Positions 47,444 to 55,865 of a stretch of DNA of 64,000 nucleotides are shown piece by piece (the stretch's first letter is position 1; each line of letters opens with the position of its first letter). The position numbers were made by a program, and so were the translations under genes. The notes under the pieces were generated by a model. The model was not told where the DNA came from. It did not search any database and saw only the letters and a program-made list of their open reading frames with translations. Source of the DNA: Sphingomonas sp. C3-2. GTDB lineage: Bacteria > Pseudomonadota > Alphaproteobacteria > Sphingomonadales > Sphingomonadaceae. The stretch spans positions 682,001 to 746,000 of the forward strand of contig NZ_CP130322.1 of NCBI RefSeq assembly GCF_033025475.1. The letters are read 5' to 3'.

Positions 47444-47905
47444 TTGAAGTGTCCCTTCTGCAGTCATGATGACAGTCAGGTGAAGGACAGCCGCCCGACC
47501 GAGGACGGCGCCGCAATTCGTCGGCGCCGTCAGTGCGAGGGCTGCGGCGCGCGCTTCACCACCTTCGAGCGCATTCAGTTGCGCGAACTGACGGTGGTGA
47601 AGAGCGAGGGACGCCGCGAAGCGTTCGACCGCGACAAGCTCCAGCGGTCGCTCATGATCGCCTGCCGCAAGCGGGCGATCGATCCGTCGCGGCTCGAACG
47701 GCTCGTCTCCGCGATCCAGCGGCAGATCGAAACCAGCGGCGAGAGCGAGGTCAGCGCGGCCACGCTCGGCGGCATGGTGATGGATGGGCTGAAGGCGTTG
47801 GACAGCGTCGCCTATATCCGCTTCGCCTCGGTTTATAAGGATTTTACCGAGGCCAAGGATTTCGAAGATTTTGCCGGCAGCGTGAAAGACATAGGCAGCA
47901 AGTGA
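47444..47905 (+). CDS. nrdR: Transcriptional repressor NrdR
   Basis: A 153-residue repressor of ribonucleotide reductase genes. The N-terminal zinc ribbon has CPFC and [13 protein letters not shown], and the ATP-cone domain follows ([34 protein letters not shown]). The start is TTG 47444. It is 3 bases downstream of glyA. It binds NrdR boxes in response to nucleotide levels; none were sought outside the window. Confidence 0.96.
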   Translation: MKCPFCSHDDSQVKDSRPTEDGAAIRRRRQCEGCGARFTTFERIQLRELTVVKSEGRREAFDRDKLQRSLMIACRKRAIDPSRLERLVSAIQRQIETSGESEVSAATLGGMVMDGLKALDSVAYIRFASVYKDFTEAKDFEDFAGSVKDIGSK

Positions 47906-48642
47906 CGATGACCGAGACTATATCGGCGGCCCCCGTGCCCGCAATCGTGCTCGTGCGCCCCCAGCTGGGCGAAAATATCGGCAAGGCCGCACGCGCCATG
48001 CTCAATTTCGGGCTCGCCGAAATGCGTCTCGTGTCGCCGCGCGATGGCTGGCCCAATCCCGCCGCTGGCCCCGCCGCCTCGGGCGCGGATATCGTGCTCG
48101 AAGGCGCCAAGGTCTATGAAAGCGTCGCCGACGCCGTGGCCGATTGCCAGAATGTCTACGCTACCACCGTGCGCAAGCGCGGGGTAACCAAGCCGGTGGT
48201 GACGCCCGAGGTCGCCGCGCGCGAGATCCGCGCCACCACGGGCAAGTCGGCGATCCTGTTCGGCCCCGAACGCTCGGGGCTCGAGACCGACGATGTCGCG
48301 CTTGCACGCACGATCATCACCGTTCCGATCAATCCCGAATTCGGCTCGCTCAACCTTGCCCAGGCGGTCATCCTGTGCGCCTATGAATGGTCGAAGGGCG
48401 AAGCGCTCGCCAGCCCGCCCAGCGTCGAACTGGATCCCCCTGCCCCGCAGGACGAACTTGAGGGCATGATCGGCCAGCTCGAAACCATGCTCGATGGTGC
48501 AGGCTATTTCTTCCCGCCCGATCGCATTCCCGCCACCAAGCGGACGCTGCGCACGCTGCTCACCAAGCCCGGCTGGAACAGCAACGAAGTGCGCACGCTG
48601 CGCGGGGTGCTCTCCAGCCTCGCCAATCCGCGCGCGCGCTAG
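47902..48642 (+). CDS. trmJ: tRNA/rRNA methyltransferase of the TrmJ family
   Basis: A 246-residue SPOUT-class methyltransferase. The three family motifs are visible: [20 protein letters not shown] at the start, [16 protein letters not shown] in the centre, and [17 protein letters not shown] with the knot region near residue 150. TrmJ methylates the 2'-O of position 32 in tRNA. The GTG at 47902 overlaps the nrdR stop (GTGA); an ATG 6 bases later is an alternative. The last base lies 3 bases past the stop of the small gene on the opposite strand. Confidence 0.93.
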   Translation: MTMTETISAAPVPAIVLVRPQLGENIGKAARAMLNFGLAEMRLVSPRDGWPNPAAGPAASGADIVLEGAKVYESVADAVADCQNVYATTVRKRGVTKPVVTPEVAAREIRATTGKSAILFGPERSGLETDDVALARTIITVPINPEFGSLNLAQAVILCAYEWSKGEALASPPSVELDPPAPQDELEGMIGQLETMLDGAGYFFPPDRIPATKRTLRTLLTKPGWNSNEVRTLRGVLSSLANPRAR

Positions 48643-48782
48643 GCTTCCTGCACCAGCCCCTTGGGGATGCACCAGCCCCAATCGGCATAGCATTTGCGGA
48701 TCGCGTCGTGGAGGACATGCAGATTCTCCGAATCATCGTCCGCCCGGTCCACGCGCCCGTTTCTCCGGTCAGCTCCGTTCAT
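48639..48782 (-). CDS. Possible 47-residue small protein overlapping the chorismate mutase end
   Basis: An ATG at 48782, inside the last codons of the chorismate mutase gene (overlap in a different frame), opens a 47-codon frame ending in [16 protein letters not shown], whose hydrophobic and aromatic content looks more protein-like than a random frame. It stops just inside the trmJ stop on the other strand. I do not recognise a family. Overlap of the mutase stop suggests translational coupling. It may be a chance frame. Confidence 0.35.
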   Translation of the reverse strand: MNGADRRNGRVDRADDDSENLHVLHDAIRKCYADWGWCIPKGLVQEA

Positions 48783-49077
48783 CAAACCGGTCCATCTCAT
48801 AAGCGATGGACGCTTCCACCAGTTCTTCCCACAACATGCCTGCAATTTCGGGCGGATAGCCGAGTTCGGCCGCGTGCGCGCGGACATTGGCGATCACCTG
48901 CGCCTTGCGCGGCTCGTCACGCACCATGCCGCGCTCGGGCTTGATGCGCGCGGCCGCCTGCATGAAGCGGAAACGTTCGGCCAGCAACTCGGACAGGTCC
49001 CGGTCAATCGAATCAACGCCGGCGCGGACCTCCGCCATCGTGGTGCATTCTTCGGCTGCTTTGCGAGTCTCGGTCAT
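48769..49077 (-). CDS. Chorismate mutase (AroQ type)
   Basis: A 102-residue AroQ-class chorismate mutase that converts chorismate to prephenate for phenylalanine and tyrosine synthesis. The helical pattern and key residues are visible: VDSIDRDLSELLAERF near residue 22 (the active-site Arg/Glu helix), ARIKPERG and EEL in the C-terminal helix. It is a stand-alone small domain. The ATG at 49077 is chosen; an internal ATG 13 codons later is possible. Confidence 0.85.
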   Translation of the reverse strand: MTETRKAAEECTTMAEVRAGVDSIDRDLSELLAERFRFMQAAARIKPERGMVRDEPRKAQVIANVRAHAAELGYPPEIAGMLWEELVEASIAYEMDRFDERS

Positions 49078-49257
49078 GCGCGTCTCTTAACGCGGGACAC
49101 GCCCCTGTCCATCTTCCCCTGCCTATCTTGACGTCCCGAGGGGGATCGGCCATAGGCGCGGTTCGCAATTGGCCCCGCACCCCGGTGAAGCGGTGGCCCT
49201 ACCCTTTGGGTAGCGCGGTTCCGGGGACATTTGAAACACGCAATTGAAGGACAGATC

Positions 49258-49872
49258 ATGTCGAAGCGCAACAGCGCCAAGTACAAGCTCGACCGCCGCA
49301 TGGGCGAAAACATCTGGGGTCGCCCGAAGAGCCCGGTCAACAAGCGCGAATACGGCCCCGGCCAGCACGGTCAGCGCCGCAAGGGCAAGATGTCGGACTT
49401 CGGCATTCAGCTCCGCGCCAAGCAGAAGCTCAAGGGCTACTACGGTGAAGTCACCGAAAAGCAGTTCAAGAAGGCCTATTTCGAAGCAGCCCGCATGAAG
49501 GGCGACACCGGTCAGAACCTGATCGGCCTGCTCGAACGCCGCCTTGACGCGATCGTCTACCGCGCAAAGTTCGCGCCGACGATCTTCTCGGCTCGCCAGC
49601 TCGTTTCGCACGGCCACATCTTTGTGAACGGCGTTCGCTGCAACATCGCTTCGCGTCAGGTTAAGCCCGGCGACGAAATCACCCTCGGCAAGAAGGCGCA
49701 GGAAATGGCGCTCGTTCTCGAAGCACAGAGCCTCGCAGAACGCGACATCCCTGACTACGTCGCTGTCGACGGCGCCGCAAAGGTCACCTTCACGCGCGTC
49801 CCGACGCTCGACGAAGTGCCCTATCCGGTGAAGATGGAACCGAACCTCGTCGTCGAATTCTATTCGCGCTGA
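49258..49872 (+). CDS. rpsD: 30S ribosomal protein S4
   Basis: A 204-residue primary ribosomal protein. The start [21 protein letters not shown], the [12 protein letters not shown] loop and the S4 RNA-binding domain ([17 protein letters not shown]) are all typical. The ATG at 49258 follows GAAGG at 49246-49250. It is monocistronic with a strong terminator 22 bases after the stop. Confidence 0.97.
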   Translation: MSKRNSAKYKLDRRMGENIWGRPKSPVNKREYGPGQHGQRRKGKMSDFGIQLRAKQKLKGYYGEVTEKQFKKAYFEAARMKGDTGQNLIGLLERRLDAIVYRAKFAPTIFSARQLVSHGHIFVNGVRCNIASRQVKPGDEITLGKKAQEMALVLEAQSLAERDIPDYVAVDGAAKVTFTRVPTLDEVPYPVKMEPNLVVEFYSR

Positions 49873-49894
49873 TCGGTTCTTCACAGAACAGAGA

Positions 49895-49922
49895 AAGGGC
49901 GGCCATTGGCCGCCCTTTTTTT
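49895..49922. terminator. Intrinsic terminator of rpsD
   Basis: AAGGGCGGCCA (49896-49906) and TGGCCGCCCTT form a strong stem with a minimal loop, followed by a TTTTTTT run. It lies 22 bases after the rpsD stop. Confidence 0.92.
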
Positions 49923-50060
49923 GTGCGTCTCGCCGCGACACTCCCTTCATTCTCATGTCGCCTGTGTCCCAGCACCCATGCGCTTGCGACCGCGGCCACG
50001 GAATGCCATGAGGCGCTCAACATTTTCGGCTGAACGCCAGCCGCCTGCACATCTATTGGG

Positions 50061-51050
50061 ATGAAATTCATGACGCTTCGCCAGCCGCCCGAATGGGCGC
50101 CGCATGACCGTGTTTGGATCGGCTTTCCAAGCCATGAAGAAGAATGGCCGGGCGTGATCGACGCCGCCCGCCGCGAAGTGGCTGCCTTCGCAAATGCGGT
50201 GCATGCCGGTGGTGCAGGCGAAACCGTTCACCTCGTGGCGGCGGATGCCCCATCGGCCGAGGCCGCACGCGCGCTTGTCGAAGACGGTGTCGTGGTTGAG
50301 CAAAAGCCCTTCGGCGACATCTGGTTGCGCGACACCGGCCCCATCATCATCGGCCAGGGCGCCGCGCGCCAGGCCCGTGATTTCGGCTTCAACTGCTGGG
50401 GCGGCAAGTTCGAGCTTCCGGGCGATAATGAAATCGGCGGGCTGCTGGCGAACAGCATCGGCATGCCCCCGCTGCGCTGCGATTGGGTGTTCGAAGGCGG
50501 CGCCATCGACACCGACGGCACGGGCCTTGTCGTGACCACCGAGCAATGCCTGCTCAACCCCAATCGCAACGCCGATCTCAGCCGCGCCGATATCGAAGCG
50601 CGACTGGCAGCCGAACTGGGGCTGGACCGGGTGCTCTGGCTGGGCGACGGGCTCGTGAACGATCACACCGACGGCCATGTGGATAACCTTGCCCGCTTCG
50701 TCGGCGAAAACCTGCTCGCACTCCCCGTTCCAGCAGGTGACGACGATCCGAACATCGCCATTTACGCCGATGCGCGCACACGCGCCGAAGCCTTTGGCGT
50801 GCAGGTGGTGGGCATCCCCTCCCCCGGTCGCCTCGAACGCGGTGGCGAGGTGATCCCGGCAAGCTATATGAACTTCTATATCGGCAACGCCGCCGTCGTC
50901 GTGCCGGTTTACGGCGCCCCCAATGACGATGCCGCTATCGCGGCCTTTGCAGAGCTGTTCCCGGGCAGAAAGGTTGTCGGCCAGCGTGCCGATCATATCT
51001 TGACCGGTGGTGGAAGCTTCCACTGCATCAGCCAGCAGGTGCCCGCATGA
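50061..51050 (+). CDS. aguA: Agmatine deiminase
   Basis: A 329-residue enzyme of the guanidino-group-modifying superfamily. It hydrolyses agmatine to N-carbamoylputrescine. The catalytic cysteine is in GGGSFHCIS near the C-terminus, and DIWLRDTGPI, the HTDGHVDN loop and the final Gly-rich strand are conserved. Two ATGs exist close together (50061 and 50070); no strong ribosome site separates them. aguB overlaps its stop (ATGA), which supports the pathway assignment. Confidence 0.93.
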   Translation: MKFMTLRQPPEWAPHDRVWIGFPSHEEEWPGVIDAARREVAAFANAVHAGGAGETVHLVAADAPSAEAARALVEDGVVVEQKPFGDIWLRDTGPIIIGQGAARQARDFGFNCWGGKFELPGDNEIGGLLANSIGMPPLRCDWVFEGGAIDTDGTGLVVTTEQCLLNPNRNADLSRADIEARLAAELGLDRVLWLGDGLVNDHTDGHVDNLARFVGENLLALPVPAGDDDPNIAIYADARTRAEAFGVQVVGIPSPGRLERGGEVIPASYMNFYIGNAAVVVPVYGAPNDDAAIAAFAELFPGRKVVGQRADHILTGGGSFHCISQQVPA

Positions 51051-51895
51051 CCGAGATGAAAGTTGCCGCGCTTCAATTGCCGCTGACCGATGATATCGAC
51101 ACCAACATCGCCGCCGTCTCCGCATTGGTGCGCGAAGCGGCCGCCAAGGGTGCCAATATCATCCTGCCGCCCGAATTGTTCGAAGGGCATTATTTCTGCC
51201 AGGTCGAGGACGAGGCCCTGTTTTCGCGCGCCCGGCCGACCGAGGAGCACCCGGCCGTGCTGGCGATGCAAAAGCTCGCCGCCGAACTGAAGATCTATAT
51301 CCCCACCAGCTTCTTCGAAGCCGATGGCCCGCACCATTATAACAGCCTCGCCATGATCGACGACGAAGGCGCGATCATGGGCGTCTACCGCAAAAGCCAC
51401 ATTCCCGATGGCCCGGGCTATGAAGAAAAATATTATTTCCGCCCGGGCAACACCGGGTTCAAGGTGTGGAAAACCCGCTACGGCACCATTGGCGTCGGCA
51501 TCTGCTGGGACCAATGGTATCCCGAATGCGCGCGGGCGATGATGCTGATGGGCGCAGAGGTACTCTTCTATCCCACCGCCATCGGCTCCGAGCCCTATGA
51601 CGCCGATCTCGACACCAGCCGGATGTGGCAGCGCGCGATGATCGGCCACAGCGTATCGAACGTCGTCCCCGTCATCGCCTCCAACCGGATCGGCGATGAA
51701 AACGGCCAGAAATTCTACGGCCACAGCTTCATCACCAATGAATGGGGCGATTTCGAAGGCAATTTCGGTCCCGACGAAACCGGCGTTCTGGTCGCACGCA
51801 TCGATCTGGAGCGCGCGCGCAAGCACCGCGCGGGCATGGGCTTTTTCCGTGATCGCCGCCCCGAACTCTATCACAGGCTGGCACAGGACATCTGA
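51047..51895 (+). CDS. aguB: N-carbamoylputrescine amidase
   Basis: A 282-residue nitrilase-superfamily enzyme that converts N-carbamoylputrescine to putrescine, ammonia and carbon dioxide. The Glu-Lys-Cys triad is visible: LPPELFEG (E), YRKSHIPDGPGYEEKYYF (K) and GVGICWDQWYPECARAM (C). The start ATG overlaps the aguA stop. The two genes together give the agmatine route to putrescine. Confidence 0.94.
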   Translation: MTEMKVAALQLPLTDDIDTNIAAVSALVREAAAKGANIILPPELFEGHYFCQVEDEALFSRARPTEEHPAVLAMQKLAAELKIYIPTSFFEADGPHHYNSLAMIDDEGAIMGVYRKSHIPDGPGYEEKYYFRPGNTGFKVWKTRYGTIGVGICWDQWYPECARAMMLMGAEVLFYPTAIGSEPYDADLDTSRMWQRAMIGHSVSNVVPVIASNRIGDENGQKFYGHSFITNEWGDFEGNFGPDETGVLVARIDLERARKHRAGMGFFRDRRPELYHRLAQDI

Positions 51896-51978
51896 GCCCG
51901 GATTTTTTCGTGCTTTTCTAAATCGGTTGATCCATCCTGCAGGCAAATCATCGAAGAACCTGCAGGGAGGATCACCGA

Positions 51979-52272
51979 ATGACCGTTGCCCGCCATTATA
52001 TCATGCACGCCGCCGAAGGGCAGGATGCGATTCTGGAAACCGCGCTGCGCCAACTGGCCGATGTCGTCCGTGGCATTCCCGGAAATGAGGGCGTCGAACT
52101 GCTTCGCGACATCGGCAATGAACGCCGCTTCGTCTTCATCGAAAAATGGGAAAGCGTCGACGCGCACAAAGCCGCCGGCCAGCACGTTCCCAAGGAAACC
52201 TTCGCGCCGGTGATGGGCGCGCTCGATGGCCCGCCGGACGGCAGCTATCTGGATTATCTCAGCACGGTCTAA
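51979..52272 (+). CDS. Antibiotic-biosynthesis-monooxygenase (ABM) fold protein
   Basis: A 97-residue small alpha/beta-barrel protein with the ABM/dimeric ferredoxin-like pattern: HYIMHAAEGQDAILETALRQLADVV, then RRFVFIEKWESVDAHKAAGQHVP. Members include quinol monooxygenases that oxidise aromatic substrates without cofactor, but most are of unknown function. The start follows GGGAGG. Its last 14 bases overlap the 3' end of the uracil-DNA glycosylase gene. Confidence 0.8.
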   Translation: MTVARHYIMHAAEGQDAILETALRQLADVVRGIPGNEGVELLRDIGNERRFVFIEKWESVDAHKAAGQHVPKETFAPVMGALDGPPDGSYLDYLSTV

Positions 52273-52918
52273 GGGCCATAGCCTGCTCGAACACGGCTTC
52301 GAACATCTCCGCCGTAAGCCGCCCGGTCCCCGTATTGAGGCGCGAGCAGTGATAGCTGTCGATCAGCCATTCCCCGCGCGGAAGGCGATGCACGGCGCCG
52401 TGTTCAAACCGCAACTTGGGCAGCTTGCCGCCCAGCATCTTGACCGTTGACTGGTGCGCGATCTGCCCCAGCGCGAGAAAAACCCGCGCCTTTGGCAAAG
52501 CTTCTCGCTCGGCCCGCAGGAATGTTCGGCAGGTCCGGATCTCCTCGGGCATCGGCTTGTTGTGCGGCGGCACGCACTTTACCGCATTCAACAACATAAC
52601 GCCGTTAAGCCTGATAGCGTCCATCGGGTCCGCGCCATATTCGCCATCGACAAAACCGAATTTCGCCAAGGTCGCGAACAGCAATCTACCCGCCTCATCG
52701 CCCGTAAAGGCCCGGCCAGTTCGGTTCGCGCCGTGCAACCCGGGCGCAAGGCCAACAATGGTCAGCCATGCCTCCGGGTCGCCAAACGCTGGAACGGGGG
52801 CGTTCCACCATTTGGGTTGGGCAATGCGCTGCTCTTCCCGATACGCAGCAAGGCGGGGGCATAATGTGCAGTCCGGTGCAGGCTGGACCGCGTTCAGGGG
52901 GTTTTCTTCAATCATCAT
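52259..52918 (-). CDS. Uracil-DNA glycosylase, family 5-like
   Basis: A 219-residue iron-sulphur uracil-DNA glycosylase. The N-terminal C17 and C20 (CTLC) and later cysteines in AVKCVPPHNKP and TCRTFL are the likely [4Fe-4S] ligands. GLAPGLHGANRTGRAFTGDEAG is motif A and SYHCSRLNTGTGRLT motif B of the UDGb group. It removes uracil and deaminated bases from DNA. The start diverges from folK 14 bases away. Confidence 0.86.
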   Translation of the reverse strand: MMIEENPLNAVQPAPDCTLCPRLAAYREEQRIAQPKWWNAPVPAFGDPEAWLTIVGLAPGLHGANRTGRAFTGDEAGRLLFATLAKFGFVDGEYGADPMDAIRLNGVMLLNAVKCVPPHNKPMPEEIRTCRTFLRAEREALPKARVFLALGQIAHQSTVKMLGGKLPKLRFEHGAVHRLPRGEWLIDSYHCSRLNTGTGRLTAEMFEAVFEQAMALRPC

Positions 52919-52932
52919 TCCGCGATAAGCGC

Positions 52933-53448
52933 ATGGACGTGACCCTTACAAGCTATGCCATCGCGCTGGGATCGAACCGGGCCTTCAAAGGCTATCACAA
53001 GCCCCGCCACGTCCTCGCCGCAGCAATCGCAGCACTCCGCGGACAGGGCATTACGATCCTTGCCCTTTCACCGATCATGGAAACCGCTCCGATCGGCCCC
53101 TCCTCCCGCAAGTTCGCCAATGGGGCCGCACTTATCGAAACCCGCGACACTCCCGACGCGCTGCTCCGGCGCCTCAAGGCGCTTGAACGTTCCTTTGGTC
53201 GCCGCGCCGGCCAGCGCTGGGGCGCCCGCACGCTCGATCTCGACATCATTCTCTGGAGCGGCGGAGCCTGGCGCTCGCCAGGCCTTATAATTCCGCACCG
53301 CCTCTATGCCGAACGGCTGTTCGTGCTGGCCCCGCTGGCCCATGTTGCCCCACGCTGGCGCGATCCCCGCAACGGTCGGCACGTGCTGCAAAATTTTAAG
53401 CGCCTGGAGCGTAAAACCCCGGTTGACCGCAGCCGCCCATCCCCCTAG
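52933..53448 (+). CDS. folK: 2-Amino-4-hydroxy-6-hydroxymethyldihydropteridine pyrophosphokinase
   Basis: A 171-residue folate-synthesis kinase that transfers pyrophosphate from ATP to the pterin. IALGSNRAFKGYH is the substrate loop, and RRAGQRWGARTLDLDIILW is the family signature with metal-binding aspartates. The ATG at 52933 begins directly at the start of the conserved domain. It is followed after 18 bases by tRNA-Lys. Confidence 0.93.
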   Translation: MDVTLTSYAIALGSNRAFKGYHKPRHVLAAAIAALRGQGITILALSPIMETAPIGPSSRKFANGAALIETRDTPDALLRRLKALERSFGRRAGQRWGARTLDLDIILWSGGAWRSPGLIIPHRLYAERLFVLAPLAHVAPRWRDPRNGRHVLQNFKRLERKTPVDRSRPSP

Positions 53449-53466
53449 TGGAGACCGCCTTGGTGA

Positions 53467-53542
53467 GGGCCGTTAGCTCAGTCGGTAGAGCAACTGACTT
53501 TTAATCAGTAGGTCGCTGGTTCGAATCCAGCACGGCTCACCA
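53467..53542 (+). tRNA. tRNA-Lys (anticodon TTT)
   Basis: A complete 76-base tRNA. The acceptor GGGCCGT pairs with ACGGCTC through one G-T pair, followed by A and an encoded CCA. The anticodon loop CTTTTAA within CTGA...TCAG gives TTT, the lysine anticodon. The T-arm is GCTGG TTCGAAT CCAGC. The gene marks the junction between core and accessory DNA. Confidence 0.96.
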
Positions 53543-54028
53543 AGGAAATCAACGAATTGAGCGATTTCACCCTAACCCCGACAATATCTAGCAACCACAT
53601 AGCAACCACCGCAGGTAGTAAGGGAGAGCAATCCATCTTACCCTGTCGACAAAGGTTCGCGGGGCCTTGAAAAAGGAGTAAACTAGAGGTGTGGGGGCCG
53701 TAGGTTAGAATCCCTTCGCCCAGACCAATAAATCAATATTTTAGTGTGAAATTGTGCCGTCCATCTCTGCCCACATTTGACACCCTTCGCTCACATCGTC
53801 ATTGCGAACTTCTGAGCCCCGAAGCTGATCAATCTGATCACGGCGCGAACCAATCCAACCCCATGCAGCCTCACAACAAAGCGAGAGTCAACGCGGCGCA
53901 AATTATTGCTGATACGCTCGCAATCCCTTGAATCCGTACAGGCGTTCACCGTGGATAAAGATTAACGCGCTCAGGCTGGCGCAAGGCGATGCTTTCTATT
54001 CTTGCCAGCGTCTCCAGCCCGGGCCTGA
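53543..54028. other. Gene-poor junction after tRNA-Lys
   Basis: About 490 bases with no convincing gene. Just after the tRNA, TAGCAACCAC occurs twice with 2 bases between (53590-53598 and 53601-53609), and the DNA becomes less GC-rich. A stretch at 53695-53727 resembles the 3' end of a tRNA (GGTTAGAATCCCTTCGCCCAG then ACCA) but lacks a pairing 5' half. The best reading is a scar or attachment-type region at an island boundary. No integrase gene is present. Confidence 0.5.
53590..53609 (+). repeat. Tandem TAGCAACCAC repeat
   Basis: Two copies of the nonamer AGCAACCAC-type motif lie 11 bases apart directly after tRNA-Lys. They could be arm sites for a lost tyrosine recombinase or remains of an integrase end. 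Only the repeat itself is shown by sequence. Confidence 0.35.
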
Positions 54029-55639
54029 TCACCTCGAACGCACGAAGCCTTCATAATTATTCTCGATCGCATCCGTACACGCGGCTGAATATTGTGGGAA
54101 CCCACCAACATAGATCATGAACCCGCCCTTCTTTCCTTCGATATTTTTGCCATTATACCAAGATTCGGCGAGTCTATGCACAGTGCCCTCGGATATCTTA
54201 TCGACATGGTCATGCCATCGATTTTCGGCCTCAAGAGTCGCCTCGATCCTCGCATAACCCTCCCTCCCCATATCGTCGATCACGCAGGCAGCCCAGTTGA
54301 CCTGCCATTCACCCGTCGTGATCATCTGGGCCTGGGCTGCCGGAGTGGTCGGGCCATGGATCATGAAAAGATTGGGGAAACCGGCAATCATGGCACCAAG
54401 ATAGGTAGTAGGCCCGTCGGACCATTTTTCCGCCAGCGTTAACCCTTCAACGCCTTCAATATCGATCCGCAACATGGCCCCGGTAATTGCGTCAAAGCCG
54501 GTGGCGGTAACGATTACATCGAGATCATACTCCGCTTTGGCCGTGCGCAGACCCAATGACGTATATGCGATGATCGGATCCGATTTCACGTCCACAAGCG
54601 TGACGTTGTCCCGGTTGTACATCTCATAATAGCCATTATCGACACAGAGCCGCTTGCCACCGATGGGATAGGTCGTAGGGCAAAGTAACTCAGCTGTGTG
54701 CGGAGACTTCACTGTCTCTCGAATCTTCTTGCGAACGAATTCGGACACGACTTCGTTCGCCGCCACATCAGTCATTACATCCTTGAACACCACGAGCAGT
54801 TGCATCGCCTTCTTCGAATTCCATGCCTGCTCCATCATCGCCTCCTGCTGCTCCGGCGTGCAGTCGTGCGCAGAAACATCGGAATATTCTACCAGGGAAG
54901 CGCCATAATAACCCAGCATCTGCTTTCGCCGCTCGGCATAGTCGCTCTTCCATTCCCTTTCATATTCCGTATCCAGCGGTCGGTTACCCGATGGCATGCT
55001 GAAGACGGGCGTGCGCTGGAAAACAAATAGATGCTCGGCCTGTTCCGCTATGAGGGGCGCGGCCTGAATGCCCGTCGAACCCGTACCGATCAGGCCGACG
55101 CGCTTGCCCGACAGATCCAGTCCTTCTCGCGGCCATTGCGTCGTGTGATAGATGTCACCGGTGAACGCCTCGCGTCCCGACCAGTTGGGGGTATTGGGGA
55201 CGGTCAAGCTGCCGGTCGCCGCGATCACGTACCGACAAATAACCTCGTCCCCGTTGTCAGAATGAACATGCCAGCGGTTCGTCGCCACGTCGAACCGCAT
55301 CTTCTTCACCATCGTGGAAAGCCGGATATGCTCGCGCAACCCAAAACGATCCGCGACATGGTTGGCGTACCGCTCGAGATCGGGCTGAGCGGAAAAATAT
55401 TCCGGCCAGCGCCACTCCTGCTGCAAGGCCTCGTCAAAACTGTACGAATATTCGACGCTTTGAATATCTACCCGTGCGCCGGGGTAACGGTTCCAGTACC
55501 ATGTGCCTCCTACACCATCGCCGGCTTCGAAACACAGGACATCATAATCCTTCCGCAGACGATGGACAGCATACATCCCCGAAAAGCCTGCACCGATGAT
55601 AACAATATCGACATTCTTGACCGAAGCATTGTCTTGCAC
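54029..55639 (-). CDS. Baeyer-Villiger-type flavin-containing monooxygenase
   Basis: A 536-residue class B flavin monooxygenase. FAD loop GAGFSG (residues 16-21), the type I Baeyer-Villiger fingerprint FTGDIYHTTQWP (159-170) and NADPH loop GTGSTG (185-190) are all intact, as is ATGFD near residue 395. Such enzymes insert oxygen next to a ketone to give an ester or lactone, using NADPH and O2. It is the most downstream gene of the cluster and is separated from the sulfatase gene by 226 non-coding bases, so it may have its own promoter. The ketone substrate is unknown. Confidence 0.92.
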   Translation of the reverse strand: MQDNASVKNVDIVIIGAGFSGMYAVHRLRKDYDVLCFEAGDGVGGTWYWNRYPGARVDIQSVEYSYSFDEALQQEWRWPEYFSAQPDLERYANHVADRFGLREHIRLSTMVKKMRFDVATNRWHVHSDNGDEVICRYVIAATGSLTVPNTPNWSGREAFTGDIYHTTQWPREGLDLSGKRVGLIGTGSTGIQAAPLIAEQAEHLFVFQRTPVFSMPSGNRPLDTEYEREWKSDYAERRKQMLGYYGASLVEYSDVSAHDCTPEQQEAMMEQAWNSKKAMQLLVVFKDVMTDVAANEVVSEFVRKKIRETVKSPHTAELLCPTTYPIGGKRLCVDNGYYEMYNRDNVTLVDVKSDPIIAYTSLGLRTAKAEYDLDVIVTATGFDAITGAMLRIDIEGVEGLTLAEKWSDGPTTYLGAMIAGFPNLFMIHGPTTPAAQAQMITTGEWQVNWAACVIDDMGREGYARIEATLEAENRWHDHVDKISEGTVHRLAESWYNGKNIEGKKGGFMIYVGGFPQYSAACTDAIENNYEGFVRSR

Positions 55640-55865
55640 GTCTTCACTCCAGGGAATCTGACTATTTATTCGCGATGTACGACGGCGGCCTCATGCACCG
55701 ACGCCTTCAGTTGTTCGTTACCATTTGAGCAGGCGTATTTTTCCAGCGTCCAAAAGCGCAGGCTACATCCTCCAGACGCCCCGTTTTCGCTTGAGCGCGA
55801 TGGCACCCCTTATCGCCCGCGCCGGGAACAGTCGTGCGCTAAGGACCACTCAATGGAGGCTGCCA

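Noticed and set aside
53695-53727. A second tRNA or an attachment duplicate of tRNA-Lys
   Set aside because: Only a T-arm-like and acceptor-like stretch is seen, with no 5' half, and it does not match the tRNA-Lys 3' end, so it is not a clean duplicate.
53746-53931. A 61-codon frame in the tRNA-Lys junction
   Set aside because: There is no ribosome site, no recognisable sequence, and it lies in a region that otherwise looks like a scar.
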